DNA from: Aphis gossypii
Taxonomy: Eukaryota > Arthropoda > Insecta > Hemiptera > Aphididae
Assembly: GCF_020184175.1 (NCBI RefSeq)
Contig: NC_065531.1
Span: 82,554,604-82,618,603, forward strand
Length of the DNA: 64,000 nucleotides
Reading direction: 5' to 3'
Part shown: positions 26,125-39,200 of the stretch, piece by piece
How positions within the stretch are numbered: position 1 is the first letter of the stretch
How the letters are laid out: each line of letters opens with the position of its first letter
The notes under the pieces: model-generated
Databases searched by the model: none
What the model was told of the DNA's origin: nothing
The model's input: the letters and a program-made list of their open reading frames with translations, nothing else
Position numbers and translations under genes: made by a program

Positions 26125-28400
26125 CTGTAAAAAAAAAAAAATTAAAAATAATATAAAAGTAGTAGTCAGTATAAATGATATATTTTCTATAATAATTTAT
26201 AAATAACATTAATAATCATTAATCATAATATATTTTTGTGTAGGTACCTATAACAAAACTAATATAAATAGATTTACCTACTAGAATAATAATCAAATAT
26301 TTTAGATCTATCTATTTAATTTTATAATTTTAAACGTTTTTATTTTATCAGTTGGTACTAAAATATACCTATTTTGTAGATATTTTAATGGTACTTATAT
26401 GGCTATTTCAAATTAAAATTGAATACCTTTATATTTCTCAATCGTTGAAATAAATCAAATACTCAACCAAATAGTTAGGTATAAGTATAAAATGAATTAT
26501 ATGTATAATAGGTACTATTATTAAAGTTTATAAGATAGAGAAGATAGCACAAAGTTTGATAAAAGGTAGATTTGAATTTCGACCTAAGTATTTGGTATAT
26601 TTTCAGTAAAATATAATTTGATAAGTAATAGTAATAACTAGTAAGGTAAATAAATAAAAGTACCTACATATTATATTTTATACATACTGAAAACTGATTC
26701 GTTTAAAACCTTTTTTGAACAAAAAATATGTAGTAAGTAAATTAATAACAATATCCAATTTATATAAACTACATCAATATCAAATTTAATATAAAAGCTC
26801 ATTTTTTTAAAGTAAATTATTTATTTTTAAAAGGAAAACTAATTATAATAAAAGTACTTATAAAATATATTGTAACCTATAGTCATACAATTTGATAATG
26901 CTGACAAATATCCATAAGATACATGTTTTGTTTGCTGCATACATGAATGTTAAATAAACTGTAGGGGTTTGTTGATACTAAAAGTATAGGTAATTATACC
27001 TTATAAGAAACACATAATAAAATAATTATATTCATTCAACAGTTAAGCTAATTTATATGATAAATACAAGAATTGTAATAAATGTAATGCCACGTTTTAA
27101 AGCAAAAATTTACTAATATAGCAGTAAAAAAAAAAATCAGTGTAGGTACTCTAAGTAGGTAACATACCTAGTTAAAAATCAATAGGTAATTTTAAATTAA
27201 TTTACATATTATTCATAGAAAACAAACTCAATGGAATAATTTTATTAATTATTTGTTTTGTTTTTATTAACTGGATAGGTGAACAGGTAAACTATAAAAA
27301 TAAATCTAAATAAATTGACCTTGCAAAAGTTGCAACTAACATTGTATAAGTTAAAAACTATACAATATAGTAATATATTTGTATGAGGATACAATTTAAA
27401 GCTAAATTTGTAGTCTAAGATAATTTTTTAATGTTTAAGATTTAAGATGTATACTTTATTGTTTAATAAAAAAAATCAAGACATGGGTATAATACACAAT
27501 AAACGCAAACAAGTTAGCTTATGATATGACTATAAAATAACTAAAAAGTATTAAGCAAACGTCATCACACTATTTTTATCATTCTGATCCATGCATTACA
27601 AATTTGCATACTGCAGAACTAGCCTTGTGTTATTTGAGATTTAGTTAACCAATTATTCTTGAAGTTGGGAACATTATCTATGATCTTATGTTGGCTTTTT
27701 TTAGACAAGTTACGAGTATGTACAATTTTATAATTTAAAAAAATCACATAATATTTTTGATAAGTTTGATAACAGATTAATTCATAATAATACTAATGCT
27801 ACCTATAACTACACAAAATTGGTTCTGTTGTAACACAAATTGCTATGCTGCGTGTGGGTGAGAGAAAAAATGAGCCGTCATGCTGAGAAGTACTTAATGC
27901 AATACATGGAATGTAACATTAGCAAAAAAAGAATATTTTGGGTCAAAAAACATACATTGGTGGATTTATATAAGACGGTTGCAATACCTGAATGTATAAT
28001 ATTAATACCTATTTTGACTGATATTTAATAACAACTAACCACAGAACAGTCACGATCAATCGTACCGCAGTAGTCGTAATTGATGTGTATATCAATGATG
28101 CCTTTAAGCCATGATACGAATAAACGGTACGACCGAAAGTAAACAAAAATATATAAATATGTAGTAGTAGTACTATACATGAAGTATGGGAAAACGAACG
28201 GTGGTCAGTGTGCACTGTGCATGGTGATGGATGGTATATTTTCGAAACAACCAAACAGGAAAATAATATGTGGTCACCAGTCGCTGTCATAACGGTGGGG
28301 AGGGGGCAATATATTTTTGACGAAAATGCTGGCAAGTGGTATCGCGACAATCGCGTAGTTTTTGAATCCTGAGAAAAATTTCACACAACAGGTAATCGCA
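26125..28400. other. Probable 5' intron of cic
   Basis: AT-rich sequence upstream of the AG acceptor that opens the first coding cic exon. No other exon or repeat is recognised. A 62-codon open frame at 27840-28028 lacks similarity and is disregarded. Confidence 0.4.
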
Positions 28401-30200
28401 CATGACGACGACGAAGAAGACGTGCTCAAAAATACGAGTGCGCGTGTTTAAATTTCAAACATTCCAACAGTTTACGAATGGTAAACCATATTAGACTCGG
28501 TTTATCTCCCGACGAGTCGTGAAAAATGTGTTATCACTGAACGCCGCGCACTAGCGCAACAGATGATTAGAATAGCTGGTGTATTGGCCTGCGGGAACAA
28601 AGGATGAATGAATCGAATAGTATGAGCGACACATACACACACACACACACGCGCACAATCGGGACGATTATTAATTAGTATTAATTTCCCAATTAACAAC
28701 GAGTTACGTTACCGGCGATGGACCCCGCCGGAGGATTCGTGGAAGGGCGAACGCTTCGGGTCGCAGAATCACCGCGACGATCGTTATCGCGCGCATACAT
28801 AATAATATTTAATAAATCAATTACCCGATGTGGACGTCGCGAAGAACCTACGATCGTTGTCGGTCGGGCGGGCAGCCGTCGCCGATGACGACGAGACGTT
28901 GGTCCGCCGCTGTCCGGTCGCAGCAACCCCGTACCGACGGCATACCGATTGACGACGACGACGATCCGTGTAGCGGTGGCGATACGGTTGGCACGTACGG
29001 CGGGCGGCAGGCAACAACAATCGCGTTGATTACGCGTAATTATTGATAGCCGCGACTGTCGGCCGAGAGACCGAAATACGATTTTCGAATTAATATAAAA
29101 AACGACGACGACGACGTCGGATTTACATAATATCAATTGTTTGTTTACGACATAATAACGATAATAATGTGTATTATTATGTCGAACACGGATAACTACG
29201 CGCGCGCGCGCCGAAAATACGACGACGGATCTCGCGAAAATCAAAAATATCCTTCTCGGCAGCGGCGGCGACGCGGGACGGGAGAAGCGCCGATGATAAT
29301 ACGGGAGAAAGAAAAAAAAACTGCTCTCGGAGGGTACAAAACGAATCGGGCGCGCGCGCGCTACGTCTGCGGCGGCGGCGGCGGCGGCGGTGGTGTCGCT
29401 GTCAAACGCGCACGGAAACCTATGCGCGTACGTGAAGCCTCTACGGCAGCGGTACTAAACTCGAGACGGGGCCCGGCCGCGGTCCTCGTCGTCGTTTACA
29501 ACGCGCGCGCTTGTGTGTGCGTGTGCGCGCGCGCGCGCGTACCTCGGTGGTCGCGTGGCCGGGTGCGAGGTGGCGCGCGGGGCGCTGTTGTTTCACAATT
29601 GATTGGAACGGCGACGGCCGCAACACAAAGCGGCGAGAGCGGTGTGCGCGAAGGACGGATAGAACGTGGACCGCGCGGTGTCGGTCCGTCTCGCTCGCTC
29701 TCCCACGCGCGCCCCTCCCTCCCCGGCACCCCTCCATCCCCTGCGCCCCTACCACCCCGCCCGTCCACCGAGGGCCGGCGGTAACGTACACGCCGACGCC
29801 GGACGTAGTATGCGCGTAGTACGCCGTAGTAGTGTGTCGTAGTACGTACGGTATAATAAATTCATGTGTATGTGTGTAGTAGTTGTTGTTATAGTAAAAC
29901 GCGCGTCCCGACGATTTCGTAGCGCGATACCGCCAGCGCGGTTTACAGTGTGACCGCGACGCGCGCGCCGAACGCTCGCGGCCGTCGTGTGCGGGGCACG
30001 CACTGCGAGCGGCCGACGACGTCGCGTGTTACGCGCGCAGGGACGTCGGAGCCGGTTTAGCGCGGCTTTTGACTCGGACGAAATATGCGGCAAGGCCCCC
30101 CGCCGGGTCTACGACCGCCGTCTCGGCGGCAGATGCTCCTGGCGTATAGTAGGAACCTACCTACGTTATATATATATATATAGTTGACGCCAATAAAGAA
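28400..30200 (-). promoter_or_regulatory. CpG-dense island, likely cic promoter and 5' exon
   Basis: Composition changes abruptly from AT-rich to strongly GC- and CpG-rich, with cgcgcgcg runs near 29200, 29350 and 29530, a CGG microsatellite near 29370-29391 and CA repeats near 28630-28655. Long overlapping open frames on both strands here follow from the base composition (few stop codons in GC-rich DNA) and show no domain. Its position just upstream of cic suggests a promoter and untranslated first exon. No specific start site or donor could be assigned. Confidence 0.5.
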
Positions 30201-33150
30201 AGAAATTCCCTTTTCTCTTTCACCCCGACTCTTTGGCTGTCCGTAGGGACCTTAGCTCATAAACTATATATTATATAGTATGCATGGGTCTAAGGGTAGG
30301 GGACACGCTGGTAGTCGGCACGATAATATTGTATTATAATTTATAAACCCACGTTTATAAAACGGACACTACACGACCCCGACTACAATTCGTTACCTTA
30401 CTACACACAGCGTAACGATAATCAAAAAAAAAAAATTCGTCCCAATATATTATGTGGCACAAATTGTTATACGTGCGCATAATGTACGCCACTAGGCCGC
30501 TGTCGCAGTCGATCGATGGCCGACTGACCCAATTCCGTCAAAGTTCCTATACGACGCCGTTGCTGCGTGGTTTCAGTGGCAGTGCACATATATTATTATA
30601 TAAATATTAAAATTGCGACGCCGACGCGCACCTGTGTGCGAGACTCTCACTCGGGCTCACCCACCCCCTCCCCCGTGCGCACCGCCTAAGGACCTTTAAT
30701 ATTACGTTCTCTGTCCCCTATCGCGCATGTTTATTGTATAAGGGATGTATCGTTTGAGACCCCCTGCCGACGGTCTTACAACATATATGTATATTATATA
30801 ACGCAGATAACTGTGTGGCCCGCGAAGATTCAGCAGTGGAGTCGTGGATACCGCCGAATCACGATAATATATATTGTTATTGAAGCGATGAATATTCTTA
30901 GAATCTTGAGGAGGTTTGGCCTTTGGTCGATCAAACGGCATTAATACTTATATTGTATTCGTTGAATACTTGAATTGGTACAAACAATTTTCATTATAAT
31001 ACTGCACAGTGCATAGTACCTGCAGTGACCCTGCAACGTCTCGACAATATAATATACGCAATGTAATTGTAGGCGTGTAGGTGTAGCGGCGGCTTTACCT
31101 TAGAAATAAAATTGACAGCTGCAGTAATAACTAAAATAAATAACCCTGTTCTACTATGCTATGACCAGTCTTCAGTGGCAGACTACAATTTCTGATGTGA
31201 ATAACTTGCGATGTGATCAAGAAGTCGATACTGATGATAAATGTTTTATCAATTATTTTAGTCTAGTCTATCTACTACTATAAGCTTTGATTTTAAAATG
31301 TTTATTTTTTTAATTTTACTGACTGTACCTATGTACCTAAATATCTAATGTATGATATATTTATAAGTTATTACGAATATTTCAATACGTTATAACAATT
31401 ATTAATTAATAATTAGTATTTAGTAGTTAATACTAATACATAATATATCGATTATATTAACAATAGACTAATCCAATATCATCTAACTGTTTATTGGACA
31501 CAATTCGGCTTATCGTCGTATAGAATTCAGCCATACAAGTATAATTTTAAATCTGGTATACTAAACTGTTAAACTATCCGATTGTTAGGTTAATTTACTT
31601 GTATCAGTTGTATCTATTATAAAAATACTAAACGAGTTGGTTTAATACTTAATTAGGTTAAAGGTTGGACTTGAACTTTTGGAAACGAAAGTAGTTCGAG
31701 GAATGTCACAGCTGAGGCGTTGACTAAGACAAACATAACGCAAATAATTCAATTATTTATTTATTTCAATAAACACCTAAGAGGTCAAAACTTTAAAAAC
31801 ATCCCTGCAGGTCACCAACATAAGATATAATAACCAAACAGAAGATAAGAAAATACATTTGGAAGTGTCGCAAAAAAATAAAACTTTTTAATTTAGGATC
31901 ATCTCTAAAAATACTGAGATTACTGATTTTGAGGAACAGCATGATGAAGGAATTATTCTCTTTAGATATATCTTCATAAAAACGTTTTAATTTTATCATT
32001 TCATTAAATAATTTTACACATTGTTTTATGGTTTTATTTCAATATACTATATTTTGTTCTTTTATTAATAAAAATAAAAGTTACCTACATTATAAAAAAT
32101 TATTTATTTGTTAATAGTAATGAATACTGAATAGTTTATGTATTCAACATAAACGGTATTAAAAAATTCATATCTTGCTATTTTTGTATGTCTTGAGCAT
32201 GTTTTATTGCAATTTTCGTAATTTAAATCTTATTATGTTTTCCATACCTACCTCTATTATAATCTATAATATAATAAATTACGTATATAAGTCATTATTA
32301 AATTATTTATTACGAATTGACCTATTATTATTTATTATCTGTTGGCTTTTTCTTATCATTCTCTGACGTCTAATGTCTTATTATTTTTTTCTAAAGTATT
32401 TAAATCTTTAGAACAACATCATTGAAATAAGTGTTACTTTAATTCTTAAAGAATTTTGAGTCTAGTCTGATTATTCTATTTGGTTACACCAATGCATAAT
32501 TAATAATAGTATTTTTCTGAATGATAGCTGTTGGCATTTTTGGCATTCGAAAAACAATGAGCGAACGCTAAAAAACAATCAACAGCACCAAGCAACTGTT
32601 TTCTTACAACCGACTAACAAAATAATATATCGTAGTTATCAACGGTTCCTGAATATACATAATAATAGGTCCGTATTATACCGTAATGGTTGCTCGGCAT
32701 AGTTTACTACCAAGTACAAACTGTGATCGCCGAGTATTAAAGGGTAACTAAAGGAGAGGGTTGTAACGGTTACAATAACTTGCCTTTTTCAAATGCATAA
32801 TCTGTAACTATAAATAGGTACTACTAAATACAGCTGGAAAATAGTTTTATTTGTAATATACATATATTTTTTATCCTTGGACAATAAAATATACTGTACA
32901 GGTACCTATAGCTTATAAATTTAAAATATTTGGATATTTTAAATTCCACCTAAATTTTTCAAGTGATATCATAAAATAATATTATGGAGGTACTTACATT
33001 AGTATATACATACCTATTTTATACTTATTATTTCTACGGAATGCCAATAGCCACCCCTTTTACCGTTCTTTGTTTTACAGTTTATTGTATTTCATCTAAA
33101 AAAATTAAGTACTCAACAGTATTCACACAAAAAAAAAAAAGAAATTTCTA
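30201..33150. other. Intergenic region, no gene recognised
   Basis: Mixed-composition DNA grading from the CpG island into AT-rich sequence. Short open frames (for example 31793-31999 minus and 32175-32366 plus) are low-complexity and unsupported. No RNA gene or clear repeat was found. Confidence 0.45.
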
Positions 33151-33808
33151 TACAATCCTGTAACGGCGTACGGTTTGCACAGCGGTGGCGTTACGAAACA
33201 AAAACGCTAAATCTTCCTACCGCGCTAAGTACACCTACGCGCGATTCATTTGTTCGTTGCAACGTAGGTGCCCTGTAACTTGTAAGAGACGATTTCGTAA
33301 GCTTTTGAGTCGACTTTGTTTTCGTCGTCGTTGTGACCGTCTGTTGCGGTTCGTACCTATACGTTTTTATGTTTGAGTGAACGAGAGTGGTGTTGGTTGA
33401 CAGACCACCGATGTGTCGCGGTCCCCTCCACACCGTACATACAACAACAAACGGCGTGGGCCGTTGTCGATGGCGGGGGGGTTTGCAATTCTCGAGCAAG
33501 TGAAAGCTGTTTTAAATAATGTTTTATGTCGCAGAAAAACGACGTTCAGTGAATGCTCACGCGATTCCAAGGCCGCGATGTAAACACATGATCGCCGACG
33601 ACTATTATTTTAGAAAATCTCGCGAGACGGCATCGAGCGGAAGCGACTCGCTCGCAAAAAAGTACTTAATATCCGTTATATTACATCGCGTTCACGTGGA
33701 ATGGAAACCAAACGATTATGATATTGTCGTCAACGAGCGTCGTCTGATCCGAACCGGACCGTCGATGTCGCGGACCGCGAACACCTGCACCGGTGGAGGC
33801 GGTGGACG
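33151..33808 (+). promoter_or_regulatory. GC-rich upstream region of the GT31 gene
   Basis: Base composition rises from about 33170 and stays high into the GT31 coding sequence, as expected for its promoter and 5'UTR. Open frames on both strands here overlap one another and have no recognisable content. No specific promoter element is claimed. Confidence 0.35.
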
Positions 33809-34933
33809 ATGGCGCCATCGTCGTGGAAGGTCGAAATCGCCGTGTTTCTCGCCGTCAACACGTCGTTCCTGGTGCTGTTCGACGCGTTTTCCGCGGACCG
33901 AAACACCAGCGGGCGGAGCGCACCGATGCGTCCCGGACCGTCGCGTCTCGACGACGGCCGGCAACGGCTGATGAACCTGAACGGTTTCGAGTACGTCGTC
34001 GACAGCGGCGCGTGCGACGGACCGCGACGCCTCACGCCCGTCCTGGTGCACAGCCACGTCGATCACTTCGAACGCCGTCGGGCCATTCGGCAGTCCTACC
34101 GTCGGACCGAGCTCGACCGGCTCGGATTCCGTCACGTGTTCATGGTCGGCTTGCCGTCGTCGGGCGACGTCGCCACAGACCGAGTCACGCAGGAGCGGCT
34201 GTTCCGGGAATCGTCCAGGCACGGGGACGTGGTGCAGGGCAACTTCCGGGAAGCGTACAGGAACCTGACGTACAAGCACGCGATGGGCCTGACGTGGTTC
34301 GCGGCACGGTGCCCGCGGTCCGACCACGTGGTCAAGATGGACGACGACATAGCGGTGAACTTGTACAAGCTGCACGACGTGCTGGGTCGGGCCGACAACC
34401 GCGACCTGGCCGGGTGCGTGATCGTCGCCAAACCGATACGGGACGAGAGCAACAAGTGGTACGTGAGCCGAGCGGAATTCGCGGGCGACTCGTACCCGCC
34501 GTTCCTGTCCGGTTGGCTTTACGCGGCCAAGGCGGTGTCCGTCGGACGTCTGCTGAGGGCGATAGAGGTGCGCGAGAGATACTTCTGGATCGACGACCTG
34601 TACGTGACGGGCATACTCGCCGAACGCGCGGGACTCGAGCTCACCGACCTGAGGCCCGACTTCGAGACCGACCCCGGACCGGTACACTGTTGCGTGCTCA
34701 AACGACAGCGGTGCGACTTTCTGGCTGCACCCACTGGCGACGATTGGACGCTGCTCCAGCGATACGCCGAACAGCTGACCCGTTGTAAGGCCACCAACTC
34801 TTCCTGTGATCTATTTCGGAAATCGAAACGCCATCATAGCTGTTTGGACTTGTGGAAGAAAAAGAAACCACTAGACGCGGCTGCAGCGGACCGCATAGGG
34901 AAACCGTCCATAGAAATATTGGATTGGAATTAA
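33809..34933 (+). CDS. GT31 beta-1,3-galactosyltransferase-like protein, single exon
   Basis: A 374-residue type II Golgi glycosyltransferase of family GT31, expected to move galactose or N-acetylglucosamine from a UDP-sugar in a beta-1,3 linkage. A short cytoplasmic stub is followed by a signal anchor at about residues 9-24. The luminal domain has a RRAIRQSYR block near 88-98, VFMVGLP near 110, a DxD-type metal and UDP-sugar motif DDD at 178-180 (KMDDDIAVN), PPFLSGW at about 230-236 and DDLYVTG at 262-268, matching the E/DDVYxG motif of the family. Possible N-glycosylation sites include NTS and NLT. No intron is needed. It is far more GC-rich than the exons of the other genes here. The acceptor and exact donor sugar cannot be told from sequence; brainiac-like and B3GALT-like activities are both possible. 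Confidence 0.9.
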   Translation: MAPSSWKVEIAVFLAVNTSFLVLFDAFSADRNTSGRSAPMRPGPSRLDDGRQRLMNLNGFEYVVDSGACDGPRRLTPVLVHSHVDHFERRRAIRQSYRRTELDRLGFRHVFMVGLPSSGDVATDRVTQERLFRESSRHGDVVQGNFREAYRNLTYKHAMGLTWFAARCPRSDHVVKMDDDIAVNLYKLHDVLGRADNRDLAGCVIVAKPIRDESNKWYVSRAEFAGDSYPPFLSGWLYAAKAVSVGRLLRAIEVRERYFWIDDLYVTGILAERAGLELTDLRPDFETDPGPVHCCVLKRQRCDFLAAPTGDDWTLLQRYAEQLTRCKATNSSCDLFRKSKRHHSCLDLWKKKKPLDAAAADRIGKPSIEILDWN

Positions 34934-36274
34934 AAGTCTTCGTCAATAGACTTAAACTACACGTGACATTTGACTTTATAATGATAATAATAATTTGTTC
35001 ATTGCTGTAATATATTAAGTTTGTTTTACTTTATAGTACCCAGTGTCACCAATCACTATATTGTAAAGTATTCGGTGGAAAACATAAGCGCCAAAATGGC
35101 CCAAAATAAGATAGTATCGTACGAAACCGCCAAAATCTTTGGTACCTGTGTGCCATTGTTAATGGATATTATATATCCATTATTAACAGATTTAAAGTTT
35201 GTCAATTGTCATATAGACAGTGTGTGAGCAGTTTTGTGTTGTATGTTAAATTGTTATAACATATTTCAGTAGCTATTTCGTAAGCATTCGTGTAAGTGTC
35301 ATCCTTTAAAATTAATTTTAAAAAAACTTTTACTAAATTAAGTTTGTGTATTTTATGAAAAAAAATATAGATTTTTATGAAAAATGTCCAGTGGTAATGT
35401 GTCATTGAGGTTTACCAAAATAAAAAATAAAATAATTTATTAAAATTATATTTATTTTTAAATATTATATATTATATTTTGAAGGGTTTTGATAATTTTA
35501 AATACTTTTAAAAAGCTACTTATATAAAATATTAATTTTGGAGCAAATAATATATCATTTTTACATCTTTGGGCACTTATGTAATACAGGCTATACAGCC
35601 ATAAGACGTATTGTGAGCAAAATACCTAATTTGGGTAGTAGAAGGCAGACAAGGGTGAGTTATAGTTATTTGGATAAAAATACATGCATTTTGTTCAGTA
35701 TTTTAGTATAACTAATTGACTATTTACTGATAACTCCTCTCAGATCTTAATTTTTATGCAATATTAACTTGAAACTAATATGTTTGTTCTTTGCTAATAT
35801 TGACATTCAACACCACTGATAGTACATATCTACTGTAATCCATAACACCTTCTACATTATGTTTAAATTATTTACAAATAAATATACAATTACTATGAGA
35901 AATAAATAATTTATTCATTAAAGACACTTAGGTTACGTTAGTTTTAAACAACTAATATCTCACACTAAAATCATTAATAAATATAGTATTTTATTGTGTA
36001 TAAAAAAGAATTTTTTTAGGAATAAATCAATTCACAAACATTACAAAACAATAATCAAACAATTTGAGAATGAATAATATGCAGGGTAGTTTTAAAAGAA
36101 TGACAATTGTAATAATATTATGTATTTCATATACTGAAAGTAGTCATTTTCTTATATACTATAAATAAGTATTTTATTGATGAAATATGATCAAAGATCA
36201 TCAATATATCATAGAAATACAAAAGCGATGTATAAATTGTGACAAAATTTTGGTTGGTCTTTCTGGCTCAGCAA
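34934..36274. other. Convergent gap between the GT31 and Jupiter genes
   Basis: AT-rich DNA that should contain the 3'UTRs of the two convergent genes. No gene, RNA or repeat is recognised; the open frame at 35021-35227 has no similarity I can identify. Confidence 0.45.
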
Positions 36275-39200
36275 TTACCATAACCCAGAACTATATCCAC
36301 CTGGTGGCACACGGCTTGCCTTCTTTTGTTCTGGAGCTGGTTCTGATTGAGCAGAAACATGCTGAGCTGGTGTAGCTGTTGCCTTAGGAGCTTCATAACC
36401 TTCCCCAGTCACTGGATTACCATCTAAAATATAAATGCACATCAAATTAACATTGTGTACAAGATTTAATTTCTTCTAATGTATTGAGTTTCAAAATTAT
36501 AACAATTATACATACAACATTATTAAATAATAAATTATAAAATATAGATAAATTATTATACAATAAATAATGGATACTTAAAAATGGAACACACATTTTT
36601 AAAACAAATTCTAATTCAATTATTTTCAACTAAACAAATTTTGGTTGTATATTATAATATGGCATATAATCACCTTATTTTATTTTAACAGGTAAATATA
36701 TATTTTTTTGGTTATAAGTTGATAACATACCTTTCTTCTTATAAGACCATCTTTGACAATTAGTTTTATTGGTAGAAGCAGATTCAAAATTAAAAGCTTC
36801 AAACAAATATCCAGAAGACAAACATAAAAGTAGCAAGTAGAATTGAATTATTAAATTTGCAGAAAAGAATAATGCACTATAGTAAACTTAAAAGCGATTA
36901 ATTTGCATTTTATTTTTGATAGAAAGCAGGAAGTTTAAAAGTAAATAATTAATAAATAATTAACACAATTTATTATGTCAAAAATATTATAGTTAATGTA
37001 GTATGTATAAAATTATAGTTAACTAATAATTAAAAGCCAACAAAAAATAATGTGTTTGAATTAAGTATTAAAAAAGCTTAAAAAAGCATACACATTTGAA
37101 TGATAAAAGATACCAATAACAACATATTATAATTTAATACCAACAAATTAGGAATATAATAAAAGTAATTTAATAGTAGCATTAAATTAACAAAATTTAA
37201 TTTAAATATTTTGGACTGAAATGCACAATACCACCCTACGCAAAGTTTTCGATTTCTTTTTTTCAGAACTTACACTATTACCTATTTAAAAACAATGATG
37301 TAATCAGAATTTTTCAATTGAACTTGGTTACGAAATTATAAAGTTTTGAAGTTTTTACGCATACTTAGTTCACCAAGCCTTTCATAATTTCATTAATAAA
37401 TTATTTACTCTACTTATTTATAAGCCTAGGTTGTTAGTTTATTACTAACCTAACCTGTGTTGGTCATATACGACATATTAATCCAAGTTTATTTTAGAGT
37501 GTTAAGAAAGAAATATAAAATTATGTCATATTGAGTAGTGTCGGGATTCCAACCGAGAGATATATGATTACTTTGTCATATAATAGGTTAACCCCATTAT
37601 AATAGCTTAGGTTTGCACTCACTTAACTACTTCCCATCAAACCACGGGTCCACGGAGGGTGAGCCTCCAACCGAGAAATCCACAATACCTTGATTTTAGA
37701 GACCAAATTGACTTTATATCATACTTCAAAGAACAAAGTTACAATACTTAATGCATGAAAAAAAATAAAAAAATTCAAAAACTTAAAAAAGGTTACAACT
37801 TTGAAATTAAGCCCGACCGATAAATTCTGATTGCACCAATGTTTTTCAGAAAAAAACAATCGAAAAAAATTGCATTGGGTGATAAAGTGCACATGTTCGG
37901 TATTTTTTAATAGGAAATTGTAAAATTATCTAATAACTTAATAAAATAAATGAACTAAATATTTTTTTTTTAATCTATCTACAATATGTTATAAATAATT
38001 AATTGTTAATAAAAATGTAATACCAATTTTTATAAATTATTATAAAGAAGTTGTAAAAAATAAATAAATATATTTTTACATTAATAATTTACAATTAAAG
38101 AAAGCATTACATTAAAATTATATAACTATTCATGTATGTTGTTTTAATAAATAGTATAAAAACTATAAAAAATATTAGTTAACAATCATGTGTTCATCTT
38201 ACCTTTATTACTTGGAGTTACACATATTTTCTCAATATTTTCTTTTACAATTTGAGACTCAACATAATTATCATTAGCGACTTTAAGCTCAATATTATTA
38301 TTATTAACAACTTTAGACTCAACCTTATTATCATTAGCAATTTGAGATTCAACATTAATATCATTAGCTTTAGCTATAAGTATAACTTATTAAATTAAAA
38401 TATTTATAGACTATTTGTACATAGAACAAATGGTTATTTTAAAAATTACCAGGTTTATCTGAGTTTCCATTGGCGGCAACTGTACCATTACTATGTTTTG
38501 GAGTTTGTCCACCCAAAATAATGGAACTTTGGAGATTCTTCTGATTTGTACCACGTTTATGAGGATTAACTTCATCGCATGATGCTGTTCCAAATATGTC
38601 ACTACTTCCACCACCTGGTGGTTTTAAGACCCTTAAAAAAAAAATTAATATTTAAGACATTTATAATATGTATTTCATATTATATTAATATTGTTAATTA
38701 TTGTGACAATTTACCTCTAGTTATCGAATAAAAATAAATGTTATTATCTTAAATGCATAACAAAATAATAATAAATAATTTATTGTTTAACAATAAACCA
38801 ATTAATATTCAGTATAGGTACTTCAGTTATTTTAACAAATTTATATTTTTATGATATGAGCTAATAAATATAAATATTGTTTTTATTTACAAGAACTTGA
38901 CATATTCATAGGTCACCACTTAAAAATATTCAAGGATTCATTAGGAGTTGTACCATATGGTATTAATATCTATAGATCAAACATGTATATTTTTATGTGG
39001 GAAGTTAAATTAAATTATTATTTTAAAATATTAATTACCCATAACAACTAAAATATTGGTTTTAATTTAAAACAAGTTATAATCAATACAATTATTTATA
39101 AGATTTCAAAAATTACCAACCTACTTTTAAGTACAATATTTTAAAATAATTGAAGACAAAATAACAAGTAGGGATAAAAATGCAGGTACAGTAAGTTCTA

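Noticed and set aside
28693..30187. Several long overlapping open frames on both strands, rich in Arg, Thr and Ala
   Set aside because: They sit in CpG-dense DNA where stop codons are rare, overlap each other and show no domain, so they are composition artefacts of the island.
33716..34797. Long minus-strand and alternative-frame open frames across the GT31 gene
   Set aside because: They are shadows of the GC-rich GT31 frame, which alone carries family motifs.
36187..36375. Plus-strand open frame opposite the last Jupiter exon
   Set aside because: It is antisense to the exon encoding the conserved PPGGYSSGLW end and has no features of its own.
38411..38614. Minus-strand 67-codon frame over the PPGG exon
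   Set aside because: It is in the wrong frame; the frame encoding VLKPPGGGSSDIFG is the one that splices consistently.
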